From contig JAQPZY010001423.1 of assembly GCA_029931535.1 (NCBI GenBank), forward strand, positions 1,385,501-1,449,500: a stretch of DNA of 64,000 nt, in the 5' to 3' direction. This DNA comes from Margaritifera margaritifera. Taxonomy: Eukaryota; Mollusca; Bivalvia; Unionida; Margaritiferidae. A program made the translations under genes and the position numbers. The notes under the pieces were generated by a model, which saw only the letters and a list, made by a program, of their open reading frames with translations, was not told the DNA's origin and searched no databases. How positions within the stretch are numbered: position 1 is the stretch's first letter; every line of letters begins with the position of its first letter. Positions 10,740 through 20,925 of the stretch are shown here, one piece after another.

Positions 10740-11321
10740 ATGAATATGGTCATGCGGCAAGCAAGTCAGTTAAGTTTATTTGGAAAGAGGAAAGCATGTA
10801 GCGATGACACTGACAATGTAAAGCAGTTATGGACTGATCTATGCGGTAATGAAAGTGGGGCTGAAAAGGAAAACGAAGCAGCGTATGATTGTCTCAAACC
10901 AACAGATATGCCCATGAAAGTAAACGTTTGACAATGGGACAATAAGTGGTCAGAAACATTTAATTGGCTTTATAAAGTCAAGAGTGATGGACACATTTTA
11001 GCCAAGTGCAGTGTTTGCTGTAAAACAAGGCAACAACCCTTTTGGGATTCCCGGTTCGAGGAAGCCTTCAGTTCTCAGTGTTTTCAGTCCATGGAACAAA
11101 CAGAGATCACTTGCTGGCTGTTGAGAGACAAAATATGTTGGGGGAAAAGAAGGACTGTTCCTTTGGTCGTGGAACAAAATACGAGGATACCTGGGTCAGA
11201 CGAGTGCAAAATGGCCCAATCATTCACAATGTGTTACATTGCAAAGCATGGTCAGCTGATCAATCTACAGAAAAACAAACGTTTTTTTAGCAACCTCAGT
11301 TGGTACTTAACATGCACATGA
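10740..11321 (+). pseudogene. Decayed zinc-finger/hAT-transposon-like ORF with one in-frame stop
   Basis: One frame is open from ATG at 10740 to the stop at 11319-11321 except for a TGA at 10929-10931. The N-terminal part has SLFGKRKACSDDTDNVKQLW. After the stop it reads WDNKWSETFNWLYKVKSDG and then HILAKCSVCCKTRQQ. A Trp-rich stretch followed by G-x-I-x-A-K-C-x-x-C resembles the BED/TTF-type zinc finger at the N-terminus of hAT-like transposases and their domesticated relatives. No catalytic domain follows. It sits in the RhoGAP intron on the sense strand. It is read as a transposon remnant, but read-through or an unannotated splice cannot be excluded. Confidence 0.45.
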
Positions 11322-11337
11322 AAACATACCAGTTCAG

Positions 11338-11341
<4 letters not shown>

Positions 11342-11427
<86 letters not shown>
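11342..11427. repeat. Compound microsatellite (CT)n-(CA)n
   Basis: An uninterrupted CT run covers 11342-11412, followed by a CA run to 11427. Confidence 0.98.
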
Positions 11428-11710
11428 TAAACATGATTGAAGGTATACATAACAAAATGTTGGACTCTGATAATTCTGTGTGGGACCCCCCATTTTCAGT
11501 AAGCTGGGTGTCTAGGACTCCCAGTTTCAAAATCCTACTGAGAGTCCTGATCTGGAGAAGTAATAAAGCAAAATAAATAATTATCATTTTATCATGAAAT
11601 CACAGAATATTTCTCAGCCATTTCTCAAAATGAAAATTAACATGAAATAATGCAAAAACAGTTAATGTCATTGGTGGGATAATTTTTTCACATGATTTGT
11701 CCATGGCCTG

Positions 11711-12377
11711 ATATGGAATGACACTGAATCTGTACAAAACTTTTTTGGGCTCATTGTAAGTGCCTTACCCAGTAAGTTTCATATTGACTTTTTGGGGCTT
11801 ATTGTAAGTGCCTTACCCAGTAAGTTTCATGCTGAGTTGTTGGGGCTCATTGTAAGTGCCTTACCCAGTAAGTTTCATACTGACTTTTTGTGGCTCAGTG
11901 TAAGTGCCTTACCCAGGAAGTTTCATGCTGACTATTTGGGGCTCAGTGTAGTGCCTTATCCAGTAAGTTTCATGCTGACTTTTTGGGGCTCAGTGTAAGT
12001 GCCTTACCCAGTGAGTTTCATCCTGACTTTTTGGGGCTCAGTGTAGTGCATTACCCAGTAAGTTTCATGCTGACTTTTTGGGGCTCAGTGTAAGTGCCTT
12101 ACCCAGTAAGTTTCATGCTGACTTTTTCGGGCTCAATGTAGTGCCTTACCCAGTAAGTTTCATGCTGACTTTTTTGGGCTCAATGTAGTGCCTTACCCAG
12201 TAAGTTTCATGCTGACTTTTTGGGGCTCAGTGTAAGTGCCTTACCCAGTGAGTTTCATCCTGACTTTTTGGGGCTCAGTGTAGTGCATTACCCAGTAAGT
12301 TTCATGCTGACTTTATGGGGCTCAGTGTAAGTGCCTTACCCAGTAAAGTTTCCTACTGACTCGGTATCATTCCATAC
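11711..12377. mobile_element. Inverted-repeat-bounded block containing a minisatellite
   Basis: ATATGGAATGACACTGAATC at 11711-11730 is matched in inverted orientation by 12358-12377, which reads GTATGGAATGATACCGAGTC on the other strand (16 of 20 identical). The space between is almost wholly the 48-bp array at 11739-12357. This suggests a small TIR element whose interior expanded as a minisatellite. Confidence 0.55.
11739..12357. repeat. Minisatellite, 47-48-bp unit, about 13 copies
   Basis: The unit is GCTGACTTTTTGGGGCTCAG, then TGTAAGTGCCTTACCCAGTA, then AGTTTCAT. A 1-bp deletion variant (TGTAGTGCC) alternates irregularly with the full form. A two-variant block (CCCAGTGAGTTTCATCC plus GTGCATTACCC) recurs near 12006 and 12245, implying block duplication. 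Confidence 0.95.
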
Positions 12378-12948
12378 TACGTCACTAACAAAATATGCAA
12401 CAAATTTTATATTTGATAACCGTATGTGCCAGACATCCTGTTTTGAGTCGCAACCCAGCATAAAATTTGAACATTCAAGTTTATGTACATATTTCTGTTG
12501 AGCTTATGATGGCAAGATGGGTATAATTTTTTGGCAGTGTTACAGATTTTGAAAGTCATATAACTTCTACATCAGTTGCTCTATTCAACTGAAACTTTGG
12601 AACAGTATTATTTTATGCCTTAAGTTTGTAACTGAAATGCTAGGATTTGTTTCTTCCCTGCTTAATGCCATTCATGGGCTTGACAACTCCTTCCGTAGAA
12701 CCCTTTTTAAATGTACATCTTTGCCAGGCATGGCATAAGCTTATAATTCTTATTGTGTTTGGATCATTAAGGCAGTACTTGAATCATGTTTGATTTATGA
12801 AATTTCTTCTTATCAATGCATACATGATGCTGTGAATTTACCATTATTCTCTGGGTACCAATTTTCATGGATACCAATTGTCATAGATTTTGTAGTTACT
12901 GTACTACAATTTACAGATTTAACAACATCATGAACAATAATCCTTATA

Positions 12949-13236
12949 TGGAAACAAATGGAATCCCCATCCCCACTCTATGAATTTAAGCTCTGATGGA
13001 AACAAATGGAATCCCCATCACCACTCCATGAATTTAAGTTCTGATAGAAACAAATGGAATCCCCATCCCCACTCTATGACTTTAAGTTCTGATAGAAACA
13101 AATGGAATCCCCACTCCATGAATTTAAGTTTTGACGGAAACAAATGGAATCCCCGCCCTCGCTCCATGAATTTAAGTTCTGATGAAAACAAATGGAATCC
13201 GCATCCCCACTCCATGAATTTAAGTTCTGATGAAAA
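12949..13236. repeat. Minisatellite, 48-bp unit, about 6 copies
   Basis: The unit is CTCCATGAATTTAAGTTCTG, then ATAGAAACAAATGGAATCCC, then CATCCCCA. The 48-bp period is a whole number of codons, so frames stay open on both strands (a 16-residue repeat MNLSSDGNKWNPHPHS on the + strand). The open frames are a by-product of the period; there is no support for a real protein. Confidence 0.93.
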
Positions 13237-13244
13237 TGTAATTA

Positions 13245-15040
13245 TTTGCAAATCAAGACAGAAAGTGATGCCCATGAAAAGAATTCAAAGTATTTCTTCA
13301 CTGCCAACATATTTGTATATGTTTTTATTTTGTCATGTGGTAAACGATATGGATTCCCTTCTTGTGCAGTAACAGTTACCATATTTTACCTCATCATCTG
13401 TATTGTTGCATATATTTTGGGGGTATTGAATAATTGCATGATGTGTTCTAATATTATTACATTGGTATCTATGAATAATTGTTCAACACACCCAATCTAC
13501 TTCTACTTGTCTCTTTCTCATCAGCATGAATATGAAGAAACTCCTGTGGTTGGTACAGAATGGATGGTTGGTTGTGAAGTCATGGTCTTTTTTTGTTTGT
13601 AAGACTGGGATGTTTCTAAAGTCAAAAACTTAACAAAACATTATTAGATAAAAAGAATATTTACAACTTTTTTAAAAGCAGTAACTGTTAGAGTTCAGTA
13701 CTCTATGTTTTATTAATTTTTTTTTTATTCTTCACAATTTCCTGGTACAGTGGTTACAATCTAAAGTCTTGTCTAATTTTGGCATTTCTTGTTAAATTGA
13801 GGCCTCAGAGTATGGCTCTTAATTAGATGTTTACAATTTAAACTTTATTGTCCAACTTCTTTTGAACAAACTTGACAGCCCAGATGCTGGCATGATGTGG
13901 TCACTGAGGTAGAGAAGATGACAAACCACTTACCCTGGATGGATCATTCTTTAGATTGCAAAAGTTTAAAGTGAGGAATCAATGACAAGACTTGCATAGA
14001 GGTGGCCTCTCAACAAGGTCTTACTTCAGGGGGATGAGTAAATGGCACTGTTGAATAGAAATGGCTATTGAAGTCAGGTGTCAGCTTTTTAGATATGTTT
14101 TAAGCAGTTGTGAATGTATACAGTCTAATCCTCTATGATTTGAACTTCCTTTTAGTAAGCACATCATACTGAAATCTGAATTTCCCTCCTGCTAATTTAC
14201 TTGTGTATTTATCTCCCTTTCACAGCCCCTCCTTTAAATGGCCAACATTATTCCTTCCCTTTATTGGTAGGTTAGTAGAGGTTGTATGGTACTTCGATAA
14301 GAAACTCTGATTCAGCATAATTTCAAGTATTATTGGTACCCTAATTGGTATTATTACAGACTTTATGATGTAATTAATCTGATCTGGATCATAATAAACT
14401 TGACTTCAAGAGTACCTCTTTGTATGCAGGAAGCCCTACAATGAGTGCTTGACCCAGATTTCATTTGCTGGCAGACATTTTGACAAATGTATATTATTAG
14501 AAATACTTTAGTTCAAATATATCAAGCTCACACAGCAAGTTAAGTTCAGTTCCAGTTATTTTTTCTTCCTTTATTGTTTTCATTGTCATGTACATGTAGT
14601 TGTAATGTAACATTTATATCTTGATTAAAAGGTTTATTCAGGACTGTAACAATTTACACAAATCTGCAGAGCAAAGAAAATTTCATGTTACTTGCCTATG
14701 ATTTTAGATAGAGTATGAAAGCAAAATAAATCTTTTTTAAGTTTAAATTAAAATTTAATTTCTTAGTAGATGGGAAATTCTTGGATTTTACAAGCTCTGC
14801 CAGTTTTTCAAAAACAGGACAGCCCTATGTCCTGGGCATGTCTAAATAATACATGGGCTCCCCCCATTCCTCTGAGAGCTACTTGTCCAAGGGGCCTGCA
14901 GATTGTGTGAAATACTGCATAAAAAACTTTGTAAGGGCAGTATTGTTTTGTTTTTTTTAAGTGGGGCAGGTGCTTCTTTAAAACACAACTTGTCCATTGT
15001 CTATATGTGTATGGAAAAATGTTTCTGTAGCACAGGGAAA
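13245..15040. other. Intronic sequence without recognised features
   Basis: AT-rich sequence. No supported exon, TIR pair or tandem structure was identified here. Confidence 0.4.
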
Positions 15041-15730
15041 TTAGTAAGAATAGTCTGGTATAATCTACTGTGAACTGTTGACATTAAGAAGAGTCTGGTA
15101 TTATATACTGTGAACTGTTGGCATTAATAATAGTGTGGTATTATCTACTGTGAATTGTTGGCATTAAGAATAGTCTGGTATTATCTACTGTGAACTGTTG
15201 GCATTAAGAATAGTCTGGTATTATGTACTGTGAACTATTGGCATTAAGAATAGTGTGGCATTATCTACTGTGAACTGTTGGCATTAAGAATAGTCTGATA
15301 TTATCTACTGTGAACTGTTGGCATTAAGAATAGTCTGATATTATCTACTGTGAACTGTTGGCATTAAGAATAGTGTGGCATTATCTACTGTGAACTGTTG
15401 GCATTAAGAATAGTCTGATATTATCTACTGTGAACTGTTGGCATTAAGAATAGTCTGATATTATCTACTGTGAACTGTTGGCATTAAGAATAGTGTGGCA
15501 TTATCTACTGTGAACTGTTGGCATTAAGAATAGTCTGATATTATCTACTGTGAACTGTTGGCATTAAGAATAGTCTGGTATTATCTACTGTGAACTGTTG
15601 GCATTAAGAATAGTCTGATATTATCTACTGTGAACTGTTGGCATTAAGAATAGTCTGATATTATCTACTGTGAACTGTTGGCATTAAGAATAGTCTGATA
15701 TTATCTACTGTGAACTGTTGGCATTAAGAA
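15041..15730. repeat. Minisatellite, 40-bp unit, about 17 copies, partly in 120-bp trimers
   Basis: The unit is CTACTGTGAACTGTTGGCAT followed by TAAGAATAGTCTGATATTAT. A variant with GTGTGGCATT recurs at every third unit (near 15252, 15372 and 15492), so the middle of the array is a 120-bp higher-order repeat. The last units are nearly identical, indicating recent homogenisation. Confidence 0.96.
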
Positions 15731-16105
15731 GCACTTGGAATTCAGATTCATGAAGGTTCTCATCATTCATTTGTTAAGCTCACCAGGCCGTAAGGTCAAG
15801 TGAGCTTATTAGTATGGCCTTGTATGTCATGTTGTCTGTCCTGTGTCTGTTAGGAATTGCTATTTTTAGTATTGGACAAGTGATGCTGATGTACGATCAA
15901 ATGTGGATAAATATTTTTAAAAAATAAAGAAACCTTGAAACAGTTGTTTTCATAAATTGCAATCAGCAGCATCAGAAGAAATTTCTAAGGAAAGCATCCT
16001 CCTAACCCAGATTTCATTGCCAACTGCTCTTGTATATGGCTGTGAGGCAGATGTCAGGCAAGTGAGTGATCTCAGCCCTACTTGGGCCTCATGTTTTCAT
16101 GATTA

Positions 16106-16408
16106 CAGTGGTCCCTCACTGTAGACCCCCTCAGTATACTGCTGCAACTCTTATAATATGGATATGGTCATGGATTCCATTAAGTCTGTAAAATGTTTTA
16201 AGATATAATTGCTACTTAATTGATTTGACTTTATTTTAGTTCTTGGCCCATGAGAACAATGTATGATGTGATTTCCCATCATTAAATACACTCTATTTGT
16301 GTGTTTTAATGATCTGTCAGGACACATCCCTCAGTATAAGGTTTCCTCACTTATAATATTGGTCACTTTTATGGTTGGCGTGAACAGCATTACAAAGAGG
16401 GAGCAATG
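16106..16408. mobile_element. TA-flanked TIR element (303 bp), near-unit form
   Basis: The left end CAGTGGTCCCTCACTGTA and the inverted right end CATTGCTCCCTCTTTGTA match at most positions. Both are flanked by TA (16104-16105 and 16409-16410), as expected for Tc1/mariner-pogo insertions. The interior includes ATGGATATGGTCATGGATTC and TAGTTCTTGGCCCATGAGAA, both also found in the expanded relative at 48470-49525. No ORF is present. Confidence 0.75.
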
Positions 16409-16592
16409 TACATGTACTACCAGGCTGCATTAATTACAAGTTCTGTGGCCAATTTAATTGGGTCTGTGCTTTTCAGTTTTAGATACATATTTATGGTGAT
16501 AAGATAAAGAAGTAGGATTTTAAATAAGATAGTCTTATTTTATTTTTCCTTTATAGTAAGGAAATTGCAAAAGCACAGTAGTGTTTTCAGTC

Positions 16593-16808
16593 AGGGTCTA
16601 TTCTGGAACTGAAATTTCTGTGGGAAATCCGACCCCCCTTTTTTTTTCAAAAGGTGGAATTTTCTAACTAAAGGGGAATTACCAAAGTAAATAAAGGTAG
16701 GGCTTTCAAATATGATGCACAATCATTGCAACTTCAGTCGATGTTTTTTGCGATATTTTTGTAGAACTTAGTGTGAATTCTACAATTGCACATCCTAGAA
16801 TAGACCCT
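16593..16808. mobile_element. TIR-bounded MITE (216 bp)
   Basis: AGGGTCTATTCTGG at 16593 is mirrored by CCTAGAATAGACCCT ending at 16808. The body contains GGGGAATTACCAAAGTAAAT and has no ORF. It is a non-autonomous element of undetermined superfamily. Confidence 0.65.
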
Positions 16809-17502
16809 ACACATTACTGAGACATAGTTTATTGGATTTCAAATGATCATGAGCCTTTTGTCATTGCTGTATGTACCCATGCACAAAACTGCCTAAAGCA
16901 TAGACCCAGATCTGCTGTGGGTATTATTTACTTATTATGGCACATCTTGTTTCACATTGCCTTTATGAACTCAGAGCTGTATTAGATACATAACATGGTC
17001 CTCGTGCACTTATTTTTGCTGATTCCTAGAGGCTGAGATTACTCTCCCCTTTTTTTGCCAGTCCTTGGGAATGCAGCAAGGGAGAAATCATTATCACTAA
17101 TTTGCAAATCAGCATAGCATACCATGGGAGCTAATAAGTGCACATGTGTTTCTGATATTACACAAGTAGCCTCCCTTAGCAAAATTGTGGTATTTGAATG
17201 TGCTTTTAACTTGCATACATTTGTTTGAAATGTTTCCATAATTAAAATTCCTTTAATGGTTACAAATAAAGGATATCTTCAAACATTCAACTGGTTTTAA
17301 AATAATTGTCCAAATATTTTAAAAATATCATTCAAGGTATCAAGCTGTTAATCTGAATTACATCCTTTTCTGATTATTTGTTGTAACCATTTTGTTTTTC
17401 TAGATGTAATTTGTGTATTATTTAACCACTTTGTTTGTCTGCATGATATTTCTGTTTATGTTGAAGTGCATGCATTTTATTTTGTTTCTTTTGCATGATT
17501 AG

Positions 17503-17580
17503 TGAAGGAAGCTGCTCGGGGTTTAGCTCTTTTTATTTTGAGCGAGGGAATTAAGTCTGGCTTTGATCCCAAAATACATG
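17503..17580 (+). CDS. RhoGAP-domain protein, exon 3 of 5 visible
   Basis: This 78-nt exon lies between TGATTAG and GTAAGATAAG. Joined to the single base left by the previous exon, it reads LKEAARGLALFILSEG and then IKSGFDPKIH, leaving one base for the next exon. The phase is correct on both sides. The segment looks like one amphipathic helix plus a short loop, just after the RhoGAP core. It contains no motif I recognise. Introns of 12.8 kb and 9.1 kb flank it. Confidence 0.75.
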
Positions 17581-17952
17581 GTAAGATAAGAATGCCTGAT
17601 AAGAAGCTTATATTAACTGGGATATTGCTTTCACTCTTTGTTTCTTTTGTTCATGTTTTGTAAGGGCAAACTGAGGTATGCGTGCCACTTTCCTTGCAAC
17701 AATTGTTGAATCATTGTTAGAGGGATTTTTCTGAGGTGAATTTAAATTGGGCTTGGGTCCATCGATTGGGAGGGAAAAAAATCAAGTTTGACATTTTGAA
17801 CATTTTTCGGGGGTAAATTGCTAAAAAGGAGAAATACTGCATCATTTTTAAATATTTTATTGAGACAGACTTATTATTAGCCCCTAAGGACCCCTTAAAA
17901 AATCCCTGCAATTATAAGATTGTATGTATTGAGTCACTTTTATTATCCCTCT

Positions 17953-17967
17953 CCCCCCCCCCCCCCC
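17953..17967. repeat. Poly-C tract (15 bp)
   Basis: A homopolymer C run in a C/T-rich context. Similar runs occur at 35445-35458 (C14) and near 5571. Confidence 0.95.
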
Positions 17968-17989
17968 AAACAAATTGGGAGGGAGATCG

Positions 17990-18365
17990 GAATTGATGGA
18001 GTGAGCTTGTCCAACCCACTGTCGCACTTTTGTTTTCTTAATATCTCCTGAACACTTGAACCCTTTGAGATATCTTCTTGAAACTTGGTACGCTTTTTGT
18101 ATTATGGCTAGACATTGTGTCCTGTAAAAAATGTTGTCTGATGTGTCCTGTAAAAAATGTAGTCTGATCAGCAATTTAAAAGTTATGACCATTTTTATTA
18201 CATGCTGTGTCCACCCATCCATCCACTATCCTCTTGTTCAGTCAATATCTCCAGAACTGTTTGAGATGTCTTCATGGAACTTGGTATGTGTTTGTATCGT
18301 GATAAGAGTTTTGTCCTGTATAAGATTTGGCTTTGTCAGATTAGTACTTACAGATTTATCTCACC
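17990..18365 (+). repeat. Interspersed repeat, two units of about 190 bp
   Basis: Two diverged units carry AATATCTCC.GAAC, GAGATATCTTCTTGAAACTT, GGTA.G.TTTTGTAT, GTCCTGTA and AAGATTTGG or TCTGATCAG. The block abuts the large tandem-core element that begins near 18370 and may be its 5' neighbour or part of the same composite. Confidence 0.6.
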
Positions 18366-18369
18366 ATTT

Positions 18370-20510
18370 TTAGCTCTAGTAATCATAGACCAGGAGAACT
18401 TACTAGATGGCCTGTTGTCAGTTATCCATCTGTCTGTTATAGCTACTTTTCCTACTTGGAGGATTGAAATGAAACTTTACACACACATTCATCCCATGTC
18501 TAGTTGGTCCTAAATGAAAATGGTGCTGCTCAGACATCCAATATGGCTGACACAGCAGCCATCTTGAAAATCTTGTTATCACAACTCCTCCTGAATGGAT
18601 GGTCATGTCAAAATGGGGTTTTCACTAAAAGACTTTTATGATGTCTAGCTGGTCCTAAATGAAAATGGTGCTGATCTGACATCCAATATTGCTGCCACAG
18701 AAGCCCCCTTCAAAATCTTGTTATAGCTGCTCCTCCCGAATGGATACTCATATCGACATGGAGTTTCACCAGAATACTTTTTATGATGTCTAGTTGATCC
18801 TAAATGAAAATGGTGCCACCTGGACATCCAATATGGCCACCTCAGTGGCCATCTTGCAAATCTTGTTATTACTATTTCATTTGAATGGATATTCGTATCA
18901 ACATGGTGGTTTCACTGAAAGGCTTCTTATGATGTCTGGTTGGTACTAAATGAAAATGGTGCCAATCTGACATCCAGTATGGTCGCAACAGCAGCCATCT
19001 TGAAAATCTTGTTATTGCTTCTCCTCCTGAACAGAAAGTCATATTGACAAGGAGTTTTCACTAGAAGATTTCTTATGATGTCTGCTTTGTCCTAAATGAA
19101 ATTTGTGCCGCCTGGACATTCAATATGGCCACCACATTAGCCATTTGGAAAATCTTGTTATTCTTATTTCTCTTGAATGGATGGTCATATCAAATGGGGT
19201 TTTCACTAAAGTACTTTTCATGATGTTTAGTTGGTTCTAAATGAAAGTAGTGCTGATCTGACATCCAATAAAGCTTCCATGGCAGCCATCTTGAAAATCT
19301 TATCAATACTCCTCAATGGAAAGTCATATGGGCATGAGGTTTTCACCAGAAGACTTCTTATAATGTTTATTTGGTCCTAAATAAAAGTGGTACCACCTGG
19401 ACATCCAGTGTGGCCACCATAGTGGCCATCTTGCAAATCTTTTTATTGCTACTCCACCTGAATCGATGGTCGTATCAACATGGAGCTTTCACGAAAAGAT
19501 TTCTTATGATGTCTGGTTGGTCCTAAATGGAAATGGTATCAATCTGACATCCAATATGGCCACCACATCTTGAAAATCTTGTTATTGCTACTCCTTCTGA
19601 AAGGAAAGTCCTATCAGCATGGAGTTTTTACCAGAAGACTTCTTCTGGTATCTACTTGGTCTAAAATCAAAATTGTGCTAATCTGATATCTAATATGGCC
19701 ACCACAGTGGCCATCTTGAAAATGTTGTCACTACTTCTCCTAGTTGGATGGTCATATCAAGATGACATTTTCATCAGAAGACTTCTTATGATGTTTAGTT
19801 GGTAGTATATGAAAATGGTACCGATCTGAGATCTAGTATGTCCACCATGGCAACCATCTTGAAAATCTTGTTATTGCTACTCCTCCTAAATGGAAAGTCC
19901 TACTGACATGGGGTTTTTGCCAGAAGACTTCTTATGATGCTTGGTCCAAAATTAAACTGGTGCTACTTGGACACCACTGTGGCCATCTTGAAAATCTTGT
20001 TATTGCTAGTTCTTGGATGGTCATATGAACATGGGGTTTTTGCTAAAATACTTTTTATGATGTCTAGCTGGTACTGAATGAAAATGGTATGGATCTGACA
20101 TCCAATATGGCTGCCATGGCAACCATCTTGAAAATCTTATGGCTACTCCTCCTCAAAGATGGATGGTCATGTCAACATAGGGTTTTCACCAGAAGACTTC
20201 TTATGATGTCTAGCTGGTAGTATATAAAAATGGTGCTGATCTGAGATTCAGTATGGCCATGAGGTTTTCACCAAAAGTCTTCTAATGGTGTCCAGTTTGT
20301 CCTAATTGAAAATGGTGCAGATCTTACTTCCAATATGGCTGCCACAATGGCTAAATCGAAAACCTTATCACGCAAGAATATCACAAATGGTTTCAACAAT
20401 GAGCAGTTAAATAGAAGAAATGGTCTTATCTTGAATTCCTAGAAATCCTTTTCAGACAATAGAGTGTCAGTCCCGTTGAGGGACTGTTTGAAAATTGCAA
20501 TTACATTTCA
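18370..20510 (+). mobile_element. Large tandem-core element, about 14 units of about 145 bp
   Basis: The 5' module is AATCATAGACCAGGAGAACT, then TGTCAGTTATCCATCTGTC. It is followed by about 14 diverged units of the form GATGTCTAGTTGGTCCTAAA, TGAAAATGGTGC, GATCTGACATCCAATATGGC, CACAGCAGCCATCTTGAAAA, TCTTGTTATTGCTACTCCTC, TGGTCATATCAACATGGGGT and TTTCACCAGAAGACTTCTTA. The 3' module runs from ACAAATGGTTTCAACAATGA to AGACAATAGAGTGTCAG. The same head and tail with fewer units occur at 27645-28430, and a short form at 22425-22650. The layout resembles bivalve pearl-type, Helitron-related elements; that assignment is inference. Confidence 0.8.
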
Positions 20511-20654
20511 CATCATGAGGAGCAGTATAGTACTAACTGACTGACAGATCTAGTTTATTCTGTTTTTCCAGCTCATAATGTTATTCAACATTCAAAGTGG
20601 GAACAAGTTTTATTTTAAAGTTAATGAAAATTCCAATTGGTTACCATATCTATC

Positions 20655-20925
20655 TGTTTTTAACACACAACCAGCTGCAAGCAGCATAGACCCCGAGTTA
20701 CTACCACATAATGTACAAACAGATCAGGGTCAGTGCTGTACATTCTATTAAAGATTGTTAGGCCTGTAGTACAGACCCTGATATGCTGGTACATCATGTG
20801 GTAGCAGATCAATGTCTGTGCTGTACATTCTACTAAGATTTTAAGCCAATATTACAGACCCTGATATGCTGATACATCTTGATAGCAGATCAAGGTCTAT
20901 GTTGTTTGAAGTTGTGTGGATTTTA
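20655..20925. mobile_element. Hairpin-module element with AACACACAAC ends
   Basis: It begins TTAACACACAACCAGCTGCA and ends GAAGTTGTGTGGATTTTATA. Inside are CAGCATAGACCCCGAGTTAC with CAGATCAGGGTC, and a second set (CAGACCCTGATATGCTGGTA, CATCATGTGGTAGCAGATCA, partly repeated). These are the hairpin arms seen in the CCGTATATAC-ended family, but the ends differ. Confidence 0.6.

Noticed and set aside
10267..11553. Full hAT-type element with CAGAGCTGTC and CAGATCAGGA ends around the zinc-finger frame
   Set aside because: The ends share only a few bases and no 8-bp target duplication flanks them. The GGTCCTGGACCC / GGGAGTCCTAGAC similarity is suggestive but not enough for a boundary call.
12980..13372. 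A 130-codon frame with a 16-residue repeat (MNLSSDGNKWNPHPHS)
   Set aside because: It is the 48-bp minisatellite read in frame. The opposite strand is equally open, so openness is due to the period.
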